A stretch of 20,554 nt of DNA from a virus. The notes beneath the pieces are model-generated. The model did not search any database and was not told the DNA's origin. It saw only the letters and a program-made list of their open reading frames with translations. Below, piece after piece: positions 1 through 8,038 of this stretch. The translations under genes and the position numbers were made by a program. The stretch lies in the IMG/VR virus record IMGVR_UViG_3300042691_027845, positions 1 through 20,554 of that record, one strand, 5' to 3'. Numbering within the stretch: position 1 is the first letter of the stretch; every line of letters starts with the position of its first letter.

Positions 1-588
1 AAAAATTTCCTGATTAGTTAATGTGCCAAAAGAACCGCCAATTAAAATCACTAATTCAATTCCAGTATAATCAATTAATGAATTTATATCATTTTCTAAA
101 ACAACAATCTTTCTATTAACAGGTTCTATGTTTTTATTAAAATTAGCTTGTGCAATTGCTTCCGCTGCTTCTGGGGTAATACCACCTTTATCTACCCAAG
201 CAATAGCACCATTTACCACGCCCAACACTTTACCATTTTGATCTAAAATATCTGGCAATAATGCCAGTAAAGCATCTTCACGATTTGTTTTCCCAGTTCC
301 GCCTTGCTCAATGGTAATAGGAAAATTTACTCCGCTTTTAGCTACAAAGATTTCACCAGTTTCTGGGTCAATTTCTACTGCATTCTCTGGGACATCTTTT
401 CTTTTTACACCGCCAATATGGTCGTCTCTGGGGGGTAATAAACTAATTACTTTGACTGTTTTTGTGCCACTAACATAAATACCCTCACCTTCTAAGATAT
501 CAGTAATACAATCTGTAGACGGAGTTTCCCCAACGCCTTTTACAAGCCATACGGAGCAAGGTTTTTTTGAAGTGTAAGAGTTACCCAT
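1..588 (-). CDS. Distal tail fibre protein, partial (C-terminus outside window)
   Basis: The reading frame opens at an ATG at 588 and runs off the left edge after 196 codons without a stop. Residues 95-99 read QGGTG followed by KTNREDALLALL. This matches the common phage fibre motif QGGTGATTAAEAR...L, usually found where a fibre passes from its virion-binding part to its repeats, so I infer a receptor-binding tail fibre or collar-type fibre. Residues 136-170 look helical. No clear Shine-Dalgarno precedes the ATG; the leader is almost pure A/T. The gene is the last of the visible cluster and lies behind its own strong promoter (658-686) and the lipoprotein gene. The chain would trimerise at the baseplate edge if the assignment is right. 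The family is fairly sure, the exact role is not. Confidence 0.72.
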   Translation of the reverse strand, partial: MGNSYTSKKPCSVWLVKGVGETPSTDCITDILEGEGIYVSGTKTVKVISLLPPRDDHIGGVKRKDVPENAVEIDPETGEIFVAKSGVNFPITIEQGGTGKTNREDALLALLPDILDQNGKVLGVVNGAIAWVDKGGITPEAAEAIAQANFNKNIEPVNRKIVVLENDINSLIDYTGIELVILIGGSFGTLTNQEIF

Positions 589-657
589 ATAGTAATAAAT
601 ATTATAAAAATATTAAAAATTATGTATATGGGTGAAATGATACATTGTTGATACGAT

Positions 658-686
658 ATTCTATATTTATTATCGCACTTTGTCAA
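658..686 (-). promoter_or_regulatory. Sigma70-type promoter for the distal fibre gene
   Basis: Reading the minus strand, a perfect -35 box TTGACA (681-686) is followed after exactly 17 bases by TAGAAT (658-663), one mismatch from the -10 consensus. It starts seven bases beyond the lipoprotein stop codon and points at the fibre gene. Transcription should start near 651, giving an A/T-rich leader of about 60 bases. That leader contains a weak inverted repeat, ATGTAT (622-627) with ATACAT (640-645). An AT-rich genome offers chance boxes, but a full -35 with optimal spacing in an intergenic gap is unlikely to be accidental. Confidence 0.7.
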
Positions 687-692
687 GAATAT

Positions 693-1286
693 TTAATGAC
701 CAATAGCACCACAACCTTTAGTTAATTTTGTTGCACTAAAAATATCTGCTGGACTTTCATAACCACAACCACTAGAAACATCTTCAAAATAGACATAACA
801 AAATTTAGTGTTCCTAGAAGCGGGGCTTATTGATATATAACAATAGTTTTTATCACATTTAAAACTAGGAACTCCCGCATATTCACCGCTTACGGATTTT
901 TTCAGCATATCCATTTCAAAATTTTGTAACCATGCCATAAATCCGCCAAGTCTAATTACGTCTTGTGACCTTAATCTTTCTCCATCATTTACAGATACTT
1001 GCTGTCCATTATTTAGCCAACATCCTCCATGAACTCCTAAATAAAAAGAATCACCACCTTTCTCTTTTTGAATGATTTTATCTAACATTGCATCATCAAA
1101 TTCTTGTGTTGTAGAAAAATTTAAATTTCCCCCTGCGACATATTTATATTGCCCTTCACTTGTTAAAGTCTGAGATTTTATTGTTAACGGATTTGTTGAT
1201 AGATTTTCTTGATCTTGATGTCCCACACACGAGACTAACGATGATGCCATTATAATACTTATGGCTACTTTTTGATGTAACTGCAT
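693..1286 (-). CDS. Lipoprotein inserted between two fibre genes (probable moron)
   Basis: I take the ATG at 1286 because it has a good ribosome site, TAGGAG at 1292-1297, five bases upstream; the longer reading to 1319 has none. The 197-residue product begins MQLHQKVAISIIMASSLVSC. This is a short basic start, a hydrophobic core and a lipobox LVSC with the lipidated Cys at 20. Residue +2 after the Cys is Val rather than Asp, so the Lol rule predicts the outer membrane, with the chain in the periplasm or on the surface. Six further Cys suggest up to three disulfides. I recognise no family. Its place between fibre genes and its private promoter suggest a conversion or superinfection-exclusion gene, as with the T5 lipoprotein Llp, which masks the receptor FhuA. 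That function is an inference; a host-derived or virion-linked lipoprotein is possible. Confidence 0.75.
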   Translation of the reverse strand: MQLHQKVAISIIMASSLVSCVGHQDQENLSTNPLTIKSQTLTSEGQYKYVAGGNLNFSTTQEFDDAMLDKIIQKEKGGDSFYLGVHGGCWLNNGQQVSVNDGERLRSQDVIRLGGFMAWLQNFEMDMLKKSVSGEYAGVPSFKCDKNYCYISISPASRNTKFCYVYFEDVSSGCGYESPADIFSATKLTKGCGAIGH

Positions 1287-1304
1287 ATATACTCCTAAAT
1301 ATTG

Positions 1305-1328
1305 CTGACAGACAAACAATAGTCTGTC
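1305..1328. repeat. Perfect inverted repeat at the start of the lipoprotein message (candidate operator)
   Basis: GACAGAC at 1307-1313 (plus strand) and GTCTGTC at 1322-1328 form a perfect 7-base dyad around 8 bases. On the outer left it is extended by CT (1305-1306), which recurs nearby at 1332-1335 as part of TCAG. On the minus strand it lies about +2 to +25 relative to the predicted start of the lipoprotein promoter and just before the ribosome site. No T-run follows, so it is not a terminator. It could be a repressor site or a leader hairpin. Confidence 0.5.
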
Positions 1329-1336
1329 TAGTCAGT

Positions 1337-1366
1337 AATATAACATATATATGATGTTAAAGTCAA
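1337..1366 (-). promoter_or_regulatory. Sigma70-type promoter for the lipoprotein gene
   Basis: On the minus strand TTGACT (1361-1366) is followed after 18 bases by TATATT (1337-1342); each box has one mismatch to consensus. The -35 overlaps the edge of the preceding fibre gene stop and the -10 lies in the gap. The predicted start, near 1330, leaves a leader of about 44 bases holding the inverted repeat 1305-1328 and the TAGGAG site. This gives the lipoprotein expression independent of the late operon, as expected of a moron. Confidence 0.58.
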
Positions 1367-2557
1367 TTATGTAAGTTCTTTACCATCTAGCTCCGCTTCT
1401 AGCCATGCTGGTGCAGTTACCTTTGTTAAATCTTTTGTTTCATCAAGACCAACATAATATTGATCTAATTCTTGTTTTTGATTTTTAGTTAATTTATTGT
1501 AATATGGAGTAACTTTATATGCTCTAATTTTAGCAAGTTCATCTCCAACATATCCTACTAAAGTCCCTATAGCTAAAACAGATACTTCAAATTTGTAATC
1601 TGCGGGTAACGAACTAGCTAATTCTACCGTTATATGACCAGTAGTGATTTCTACTACACGCCAATAGCCTATCCCTTGATTAGATACTGGCAAAAATACA
1701 ACAAAAGGAATTTCTTTAAACATTAAAAGAGACCCAGTGTTTCCCGCATACCCTATAGTTATTACAGAATTTGCTGTAATTTGGTAGTTCTGCATTGAAA
1801 CAACAGTGCCATTTGCCAAAGTTAATATTCTATTTTTAATCCAATTTGCCCCTGTATCTTGTCCATATCTTGTAATATTACCAATCGCTTTACTCATATT
1901 AACGTCTATAAAATATCCACCAGTATAATGTGCACACAATGAACCATTTGATGCCAAATAAGCTATACTTTGACCTTGATCATTAAATATTTCGACACCG
2001 TGTCCATCAACTATATTAAAATATTTTTTACCGTCAAAAATAGAACCTGCAGTAATAGAATGAATGTCATGAATTTCTGTACCATCTGCAGTATTTTTAT
2101 AACTGTATATTATAAACCACCCAACATGAGATGCTAATGTAGGCTTAGGGTTTATATTATTATCTACCAATGATTGATAATATACCCAATAACCTGTTGT
2201 ATCATATTCTCTAATTACAAAATCTTTAGGATAACCACCGTTGTTGTCTATTACAGATTGCGACCATTCTGGGATTGCTCCCATTGACAACAATGCTACA
2301 GGTTGAGAAATAGTATTATACATATCTAATATCATTTTTAATGTAGTAGCCACTGCGTTGACATTAACCGTACCATCTTCATTATAATATGGTATTCCTT
2401 GATTTGCACACAAACCCTCAGCGACAGATTGCCCTTTTTCTACTGGTTGAAAAGGTAAAGTTGTAGGCGGTGTTGCATTTGCAAAACCTATTGGAGCGTT
2501 TAAGGGAATTATTTTTTTCCCAGTTAAATTATATGTTACGTTGTTGCTGTCTTTCAT
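1367..2557 (-). CDS. Tail fibre protein with an assembly-protein-like C-terminus
   Basis: A 396-residue protein starting at ATG 2557, with AGGA about ten bases upstream. It comes directly after the DUF2612/gpI-like baseplate gene, the usual place of the fibre. Residues about 95-160 contain SVIDNNGGYPKDFVI...YYQSLVDNNINPKP...GW. This resembles the GYPKGAVV...SLVDNNT.NP...GW pattern of many fibre N-terminal and shaft segments. The middle is rich in Gly, Thr, Asn and short beta-type stretches. The last 50 residues (NKLTKNQKQELDQYYVGL...APAWLEAEL) recall the closing part of fibre assembly proteins, which are normally a separate gene; no separate assembly gene is visible here. The fibre call is sound. 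The meaning of the C-terminus is uncertain. Confidence 0.72.
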   Translation of the reverse strand: MKDSNNVTYNLTGKKIIPLNAPIGFANATPPTTLPFQPVEKGQSVAEGLCANQGIPYYNEDGTVNVNAVATTLKMILDMYNTISQPVALLSMGAIPEWSQSVIDNNGGYPKDFVIREYDTTGYWVYYQSLVDNNINPKPTLASHVGWFIIYSYKNTADGTEIHDIHSITAGSIFDGKKYFNIVDGHGVEIFNDQGQSIAYLASNGSLCAHYTGGYFIDVNMSKAIGNITRYGQDTGANWIKNRILTLANGTVVSMQNYQITANSVITIGYAGNTGSLLMFKEIPFVVFLPVSNQGIGYWRVVEITTGHITVELASSLPADYKFEVSVLAIGTLVGYVGDELAKIRAYKVTPYYNKLTKNQKQELDQYYVGLDETKDLTKVTAPAWLEAELDGKELT

Positions 2558-2569
2558 TATTTTTTAATC

Positions 2570-3292
2570 CTAAAAATCTTCTTGTTTAATTTCCCATTGC
2601 ACATTTACAGGTAAAGGCATTATTCTATTACCCCCATATCCTGTTTTTGTACTAAATAATAAATACCAATTTTGATTATCTAATCCCATCTCATTGATAA
2701 ATGGTAAGTCATGCACTATTTCCCATATTTCACGACCGTTAGGCTTTGTAATTATATTTACTTTCCATTTCATGTTTTTATTTGGATTGTCGCCAACTAA
2801 TTTTTCTTTAAAAAAATTATTAAGATAGTCTAATAATCTTCCTAATGTACATGCGGTATATTGCAATTTATACGCATTAATCAATAAAATACGATATTCT
2901 TTTAATGTAAATGCAGTTCTTGTGACTTGATTGTTATAATATGTTCCAACTCCATCATACGATCTATTAACTATATTTAAAGGTAAAATACTTGTTTTTG
3001 GTGGTAATAATCTTACTGGTTTCTCATTATAACCTATAATATTATTCACATAAGGAGAATAGTTATATTGAGATTGATTTAATAAACTTCCCCACCAATC
3101 AAGTCTAATCTGCGTAATATCATCAGGCGTATCAGTTACTGGAGTCATCAAATTATAATAATCATTAAAAAATTTATTTCTATCAATAAAGCATTTACTT
3201 ACAATAATATTAATGAATTTTGACAAACATTCAGCTTGTCCATATTGTGCATATAATGGAATATCAGCAGTTATATCTTGATCTTGTATCAT
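2570..3292 (-). CDS. Baseplate periphery protein, DUF2612 / P2 gpI-like
   Basis: The start is the ATG at 3292, which overlaps the TGA of the baseplate J gene as ATGA; the longer open frame to 3361 would overlap that gene by 73 bases and is rejected. The 240-residue product begins MIQDQDITADIPLYAQYGQ. It has features of DUF2612 and P2 gpI tail proteins: a WWGSLL segment near the end of the N-terminal third, corresponding to the family W-G block, then a FTLKEYRILLINAYKLQYTACTLGRLLDYLN stretch, the family LxxxEYRxLLxxxA helix. In P2-type tails this protein sits at the tip of the wedge and joins baseplate J to the fibre network. Its place between J and the fibre gene agrees. Confidence 0.78.
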   Translation of the reverse strand: MIQDQDITADIPLYAQYGQAECLSKFINIIVSKCFIDRNKFFNDYYNLMTPVTDTPDDITQIRLDWWGSLLNQSQYNYSPYVNNIIGYNEKPVRLLPPKTSILPLNIVNRSYDGVGTYYNNQVTRTAFTLKEYRILLINAYKLQYTACTLGRLLDYLNNFFKEKLVGDNPNKNMKWKVNIITKPNGREIWEIVHDLPFINEMGLDNQNWYLLFSTKTGYGGNRIMPLPVNVQWEIKQEDF

Positions 3293-4653
3293 GATTGTGC
3301 AGTCCATTGAATAGCAATTGTAGCATCTTCTACTGTAGGTAATTCCCATATTGGCGAACATAAAATAGTTTTATTGATTTTATCTACAAAGCTCATTGAG
3401 ATATCATAACTAGGTAACCCTAAAGTTGATAATGCTTGATTGAACCATTGTAAATAAAATGGAATACCCTGTACAACTTTGTTATGATCGTATCCGCCAT
3501 GTTGAAATTGATTTTTTATGGCGTTTTTTATTGTTTGATCGTTAATCGCATAATTGCTATGAGATTCTTTAATATTAACATTAAAATATACTTTAATTGG
3601 CGTAGTTTGTACCCATGGAAATATATAATCTATATTGGTAGCGGTATCAGTATGTGTGGCAGTTTTTTGATAAATAGAGGGCATATTTACTGGATACTTG
3701 TACGGCATAGCTCTATTATAGTATAATGTTTTTGCAATTGCGTTTCTATTATCTAAATTATCTTCACAAGATAAAGAACATACTATTGAATTGCTATATA
3801 ATGTTGTCGCTCCTTGACTATTAGGAAACACTCCGATATTATCTGTATTATTAATCATAGTAACAATAGCAGTTGCATTTGGTAAATTAGCTATTAATTC
3901 ACTTTCTAACACAGAATAACCATTTTTAGCTTCTTGATTAATGGTGATAAAAGTTCTATTTTTTAACTCTTCATCCGTATCTTCTTCTTGACCAATATCA
4001 ACTGTCGAGCTTTGTGAGGCATTAAAAACTACTTCATTTACTCCTGTTACTTGACTGATAATTGTATATACATTACTTGCCTCTATAATTACACTACCCC
4101 ATTGCTGAGATACAAAATCTGCCATTGCCGACCCTGTATTATCTAAAGTAATTGTATCTAAATTATATAACTGTATCTTTAATTCAGGATTTGAGGTATC
4201 TGGAGTGCTGATTAATAAAGCCAGAGGTGCAACAACAGTATTTGCATCACCTTTGACCTGTAATTTAACTATTGTGGGTCTTGCTCCTTCTATTGGCACA
4301 TTCATTATTTGACATATCATTCTACGCCCTGCACCTGTAGCCGTATTGGGATTTAATGAATTCCTTAACCATATCGGCAAATTCTGATTCATTAAATACA
4401 TAGGAGCTAACGCCATAACAAGCTGATCCATAACTGTACCACCAACCGCTAAACCGTTTACACTTTTTAAATCTTGATTAAATGAGGATTCTATCCAATT
4501 TAAAACTTCTTGATAAGATTCAGGCAATGTTTCTGATGGAATCCCTGAAGCCGAATTACCTGCATCAAACTTTTTATGCAGTTCAGTTAATATTAAATCA
4601 TTTTCTGTTTTTATTTTTGCAATTCTTTTTGTATTTACATCTTCTTGGAGCAT
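3289..4653 (-). CDS. Baseplate assembly protein J (gp47/P2 gpJ family)
   Basis: A 454-residue protein whose ATG at 4653 shares a base with the upstream stop (TAATG), with AGGA before it. The family mark is GQEEDTDEELKNR at 221-233, the usual GxExDTDEELRxR block of baseplate J proteins, followed by the QEAKNGYSVLESEL segment and the NATAIVTMINN strand. The N-terminal part (residues 45-120) carries the usual helical region ending in the LRNSLNPNTATGAGRRMI stretch. J-type proteins form the wedge ring around the hub and trigger sheath contraction. The gene is preceded by the gp25-like gene and followed by the gpI-like gene, the W-J-I order of P2-type phages. Confidence 0.9.
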   Translation of the reverse strand: MLQEDVNTKRIAKIKTENDLILTELHKKFDAGNSASGIPSETLPESYQEVLNWIESSFNQDLKSVNGLAVGGTVMDQLVMALAPMYLMNQNLPIWLRNSLNPNTATGAGRRMICQIMNVPIEGARPTIVKLQVKGDANTVVAPLALLISTPDTSNPELKIQLYNLDTITLDNTGSAMADFVSQQWGSVIIEASNVYTIISQVTGVNEVVFNASQSSTVDIGQEEDTDEELKNRTFITINQEAKNGYSVLESELIANLPNATAIVTMINNTDNIGVFPNSQGATTLYSNSIVCSLSCEDNLDNRNAIAKTLYYNRAMPYKYPVNMPSIYQKTATHTDTATNIDYIFPWVQTTPIKVYFNVNIKESHSNYAINDQTIKNAIKNQFQHGGYDHNKVVQGIPFYLQWFNQALSTLGLPSYDISMSFVDKINKTILCSPIWELPTVEDATIAIQWTAQS

Positions 4654-5432
4654 TATACTATTCCTATTATTTCTATTGAGCTATTAATTGGACACATTAT
4701 TATTGGTTCTAAATATATATCACTTGCCTCTAGATCATCTTGCCATTTCTTCAATGTAACTGCATTGTCTTTTAAACTATCAGGATAAATAATGCTATTA
4801 TTTGTAAACCATATTTTTAAATAAAAAGGATTTGTAGGGTACACATATCTTATTATAATTGACCCGATGGGTAATGGATCACTTGTTCCTGTAAATAATT
4901 TTATTTGTAAAAGAGGATTATTTATATCTACACTTAAACTTCCAACAATCTCTGGTATTGTCGTTTTATTTGGCAATGAATTATTATTATTTGCAGAATC
5001 TATCTGTAATGTTGTAACCAAGCCATTACCATATCTTACCGTAACGTCAGCTGTAAGTTTATAATCTTTATACGCAATAATAATATCTTGTACATTGACT
5101 TGATAAGCATTATAGATATCTTCACTAAAGTTATTCTTTAAATAAGCATTCCAATTACCATGTGAATTAAACCAATTTACCGAACCTTGATAAGGTGCTA
5201 ATATCTTTCTAATACTAAACTCAAATAGATTAAACTCATTTATATTGCCAGTTGGGGATAATAACTGCGGATAATTCATACCTACTTGCTTATTAAAAGC
5301 CCATTCTCTAATCCATAACTGTAACATATTACTAATAGCTTGGTTACTAGCATCTGTCCCAGTCTTAATTGCTATACATTTATTGATTAGATACCAATCA
5401 TTGTTTTTATTAGTAGCTATGCAAGAAATCAT
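4653..5432 (-). CDS. Baseplate wedge protein, gp25/gpW-like candidate
   Basis: A 259-residue protein with an ATG that overlaps the spike stop (ATGA). Residues 30-60 (SNMLQLWIREWAFNKQVGMNYPQLLSP) fit the pattern of the gp25-like proteins in DUF3383-type phages, where a block such as LLLFKGEWFLDTRAGVPYFQEIL is followed by an alpha/beta core. The region FSIRKILAPYQ...VQDIIIAYKDYKLTADVTVRYGNGLVTTLQI agrees with the rest of that fold. It is longer than usual, with a C-terminal beta extension of about 100 residues (SVDINNPLLQIKLF onward) that I cannot assign. The place between spike and J is that of gpW/gp25, which seeds sheath polymerisation. The assignment rests on position and this weak likeness. 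Confidence 0.6.
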   Translation of the reverse strand: MISCIATNKNNDWYLINKCIAIKTGTDASNQAISNMLQLWIREWAFNKQVGMNYPQLLSPTGNINEFNLFEFSIRKILAPYQGSVNWFNSHGNWNAYLKNNFSEDIYNAYQVNVQDIIIAYKDYKLTADVTVRYGNGLVTTLQIDSANNNNSLPNKTTIPEIVGSLSVDINNPLLQIKLFTGTSDPLPIGSIIIRYVYPTNPFYLKIWFTNNSIIYPDSLKDNAVTLKKWQDDLEASDIYLEPIIMCPINSSIEIIGIV

Positions 5433-6148
5433 ACACTAGCCTTTACTGACAATGAACCGTTAGCAAATGTCATCGTTCCACTCATAGCTCCAGTTACACC
5501 ATTAAAAGTTACATTAGCATTCAATAAAGTCAATATCATATTGGATATTAATACTCCATTTATTGCATTGCTCCCTAAAGATACTGCTGTTGTATTTAAT
5601 GATGTTGATAATCCTGATACTTTTAATTGTTGTGTTTTTATATCAGTCTCTTTATTTTCTATAGTTAATTTTTCTAGATTATGAATTGTCATGCTTTTAT
5701 CATCAGTAAAATCAATATAGTTAAGAGGCGGTGTTTTTTCTAAATACCCAAATATAAAAGCTGATGATAACTCATGGAATACGTTACCTTGAGTATTACC
5801 AACTTCCCAAGATTCTTTTATTAGATTCCAGTCTCTATCAGATACCCCAACAATAACTTTATCACCTTTCTTATACTTCAACAACAGACCTGTATTTCCA
5901 CATCTTATATTTGTAGCAGGTACATCTAACATTATAGATGCTTTCTCCCATTTGCCTGACGTTGTTTGTCTATTCAATAATGGTTGTACTTTATACCAAT
6001 ATATACCGCCTTTATCTTTTCCATCTTCCGCTATCTCACTAGGTAGCATCGTTCTAGCAGACATCATAGCATTATTGATAACTTCTTGTATTGCGTCTGT
6101 AAGGGATTGTGCCTGTTGTGCCGTAAAAGATGATTTTAGAGATTCCAT
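5429..6148 (-). CDS. Central spike / tail puncturing protein, Gp138 N-terminal domain type
   Basis: A 239-residue protein. Residues 30-60 (ARTMLPSEIA...YWYKVQPLLNR), 78-110 (ATNIRCGNTGLLLKYKKGDKVIVGVSDRDWNLI) and 125-134 (HELSSAFIFG) reproduce the order of the Gp138 N-terminal OB-fold: Q-P-L strand, proline/valine strand, P-KPGDEGLVIFSERDID-type strand, then H-x-LSDAFF. The C-terminal third (residues 170-239) is repetitive, small-residue and beta-rich (NTTAVSLGSN, NVTFNGVTGAMSGTM), as in a trimeric needle, but has no HxH iron-binding motif. The protein would cap the tail tube and pierce the outer membrane. It follows the hub gene after a four-base gap and lacks an obvious Shine-Dalgarno, so it probably relies on coupling. 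Confidence 0.83.
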   Translation of the reverse strand: MESLKSSFTAQQAQSLTDAIQEVINNAMMSARTMLPSEIAEDGKDKGGIYWYKVQPLLNRQTTSGKWEKASIMLDVPATNIRCGNTGLLLKYKKGDKVIVGVSDRDWNLIKESWEVGNTQGNVFHELSSAFIFGYLEKTPPLNYIDFTDDKSMTIHNLEKLTIENKETDIKTQQLKVSGLSTSLNTTAVSLGSNAINGVLISNMILTLLNANVTFNGVTGAMSGTMTFANGSLSVKASV

Positions 6149-6152
6149 GTAC

Positions 6153-7067
6153 TTATGTTTGTATAGTTGGTTTAGTTAACTGGAGTACATTATACCATTT
6201 ATCTGTATTGTTAGATAGCATAATGTGCATACCTATTATATTGTATTCACCCTCCCACCTTGTTACGCTAGTTGCTAACTGTATCCGCTGTCCAAATATA
6301 ATTGTTTGATCGTACCATGTACTCACTTCTAAGCCGTAAGGTAATGCATGAGGGTATTTGAATTTTACATTATCATCACTTATAATAGCAATTCCTTTTT
6401 TATTTATCAATGCTTTATTCTGTGGAGCTATATAAACAGTCCGACCTATTATTCTCCACTGATAACCAAATTTAACACATGCTTTTGCTAGTTGAGCTTC
6501 CCAGTTCCCCTCTAAATGAATTCCTATAAAATTTCCTGTAACTTGGCTAACATCTGGAGTTAATCCTGCATCTTGGCTTTTTGCAATGATAGATAAAAAC
6601 AGAAACTGTAATGATTGCGGTTTTTCACTTCCTATAATAGTAGCTTGTGATGTTTGATTTTTAGTCACACCGCCCTGGAATCCTTGTATTACTAAAGCTC
6701 TATTACTTTGTGACGGATTATCGCATTCTATTGTTGCCATAACAACTTGAGCTTCCACCAATAACGGCGGTTTATCACCATTAATTAGCTCGTTACCTGC
6801 ATACACTCTAGCTTTATTGATTGCTAGATTCCAGTTATTCTCAAATTGGGCTACTAAATATTGCATAATATCGTCCCACTTTTGACCGTACAATACAATG
6901 TTTGTTTCTATTGCAGAAAATCCGCTACCTTGCATTACTACTTCAATATCAGCAACAGCATTACCGTAACCACTATTACATACTATAGTTTTTATTCCAT
7001 TTTTACCTTGGAAATATCTACCTTTCTCAAGCTCTAATTCTACAGTGATGTATCTAGTTTTCAGCAT
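6153..7067 (-). CDS. Baseplate hub protein (gp27-like by position)
   Basis: A 304-residue protein starting right after the preceding stop (TAA then ATG). It has the shape of tail hub proteins: an N-terminal beta domain with DIEVVMQGSGFSAIETNIVLYGQ, a middle part with SQSNRALVIQGFQGG, and a helix-plus-strand segment LEGNWEAQLAKACVKFGYQWRIIGRTVYIAPQNKA. That last segment corresponds to the step in hub proteins where a small domain ends in WR.xGxxxYIAP, followed by the GLEVSTWYDQTIIFGQRIQL strand domain. Size (about 300) and position just ahead of the spike gene support the role: it forms the trimeric ring under the tube that carries the spike. No direct family signature is decisive from reading alone. 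Confidence 0.7.
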   Translation of the reverse strand: MLKTRYITVELELEKGRYFQGKNGIKTIVCNSGYGNAVADIEVVMQGSGFSAIETNIVLYGQKWDDIMQYLVAQFENNWNLAINKARVYAGNELINGDKPPLLVEAQVVMATIECDNPSQSNRALVIQGFQGGVTKNQTSQATIIGSEKPQSLQFLFLSIIAKSQDAGLTPDVSQVTGNFIGIHLEGNWEAQLAKACVKFGYQWRIIGRTVYIAPQNKALINKKGIAIISDDNVKFKYPHALPYGLEVSTWYDQTIIFGQRIQLATSVTRWEGEYNIIGMHIMLSNNTDKWYNVLQLTKPTIQT

Positions 7068-7496
7068 TTAAAAGTAGCTTTTTAATAATTTAATGAATTC
7101 TGAATCAGTAAAATCTAAATCTTGAGAATCTCGATAATCCCCAAAAAATACATAAAACATTTTATAAATTCCGTTTTTACCAAAATCTTCATATCTAGGT
7201 TGTTTAGTGTTATATGGACTATATACAAAAAAATAACCCCTTAGTTTTATTAATTGTACGGCTGGTGTTACAAACCTATTAATATTTGTCATTGGCATAA
7301 CTTCACAACCGCCAACCGCTAATTGATCGCCAAGCCATAAACTACAAGTCATGGTATCGCCAATGTAAGCATTTGTATTTTTATCGTAATTAACATCTGT
7401 ATTAATTTGTATAGTTACTATCTGATTGTTTAGATTCAAATTAGTGATTCTTTGATTAGCTTCCGTGTTATCAATTAATATTTCTTCAATTATCAT
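7068..7496 (-). CDS. Baseplate plug-like protein
   Basis: A 142-residue protein whose ATG overlaps the upstream TGA (ATGA). It consists mainly of beta strands: RITNLNLNNQIVTIQINTDVNYD, then TMTCSLWLGDQLAVGGCEVMPMTNINRFV. This resembles the small plug proteins of Pam3-type minimal contractile tails, with a W-x-L-x-L...dG..L..G..L..G.dLL pattern. A C-terminal aromatic stretch (YKMFYVFFGDYRDSQDLDF) is less usual. Plug proteins fill the hub channel just below the tape measure. Position between the first baseplate gene and the hub gene fits. The assignment is by pattern and order and is tentative. Confidence 0.5.
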   Translation of the reverse strand: MIIEEILIDNTEANQRITNLNLNNQIVTIQINTDVNYDKNTNAYIGDTMTCSLWLGDQLAVGGCEVMPMTNINRFVTPAVQLIKLRGYFFVYSPYNTKQPRYEDFGKNGIYKMFYVFFGDYRDSQDLDFTDSEFIKLLKSYF

Positions 7497-8038
7497 TTTG
7501 ACACTACCCCTGAATTAGTTGGCTTGGTTGCCGTATTACTTGAAATAGCACCGTATTGCGTTTGAAATGGTATTATTTCTTGTAGTCTTAGTATGTATTG
7601 TAATCTACCCCTTGTTTTTTGATTAACCACTTTATGGGCTTTTACTATCTTTAAATTAGTGTATAAATGGTTGTTAGGATAATTCTGTTTAATAACAACC
7701 GTTCTTTTATTTCTCAAATACTCTTCTACCTTATTTTGTATTTCGTCCATATTAGATAAGTAGGTAAGCATATCACTTGGAGGGGGTACAAAAAATGCTT
7801 CAAATTCTACAATTCTTGGTAATAAGTTTTGATCACAAGCCCTAAATTCCCCATTTTCTAGCGGCTGTTGTATTATTTGAGATTCTAATATGTCGTTAAA
7901 ATTATCGCTTAATGCAGTGAATGCTATTGCTATTTTTCTATCTACATCTTCTAATAATTCATCTTGATCGTATAATACAAACGGTGGGTGAAAAGGAGCT
8001 GAATTAAATAAGTTAGTAATGTCATTAATGATATTCAA
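7493..8038 (-). CDS. Baseplate protein of unassigned family, first gene after the tape measure
   Basis: A 181-residue protein. The only reasonable start is a TTG at 8038 overlapping the tape-measure stop (TTGA), with GGGAG about eleven bases upstream; the first in-frame ATG would remove half the protein. Residues 55-90 are mixed, and 92-130 form a charged helical segment (MLTYLSNMDEIQNKVEEYLRNKRTVVIK) followed by strands (TNLKIVKAHKVVN, LQYILRLQEII). This VVIKxx...LVIxxxxxxxxxxxxxLxFxLxLxEI layout is common in Dit-like baseplate proteins that join tube to hub, and the place directly after the tape measure agrees. I do not recognise a named family. Confidence 0.6.
   Translation of the reverse strand: MNIINDITNLFNSAPFHPPFVLYDQDELLEDVDRKIAIAFTALSDNFNDILESQIIQQPLENGEFRACDQNLLPRIVEFEAFFVPPPSDMLTYLSNMDEIQNKVEEYLRNKRTVVIKQNYPNNHLYTNLKIVKAHKVVNQKTRGRLQYILRLQEIIPFQTQYGAISSNTATKPTNSGVVSK

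Noticed and set aside
3293-3361. Longer N-terminus for the gpI-like gene
   Set aside because: It overlaps the baseplate J coding end. The ATGA junction at 3292 is the normal coupled start in this operon.
7040-7500. A possible frameshift between the plug and hub genes
   Set aside because: The junction is a clean TAA then ATG and both proteins have complete beta-domain patterns; no slippery run is present.
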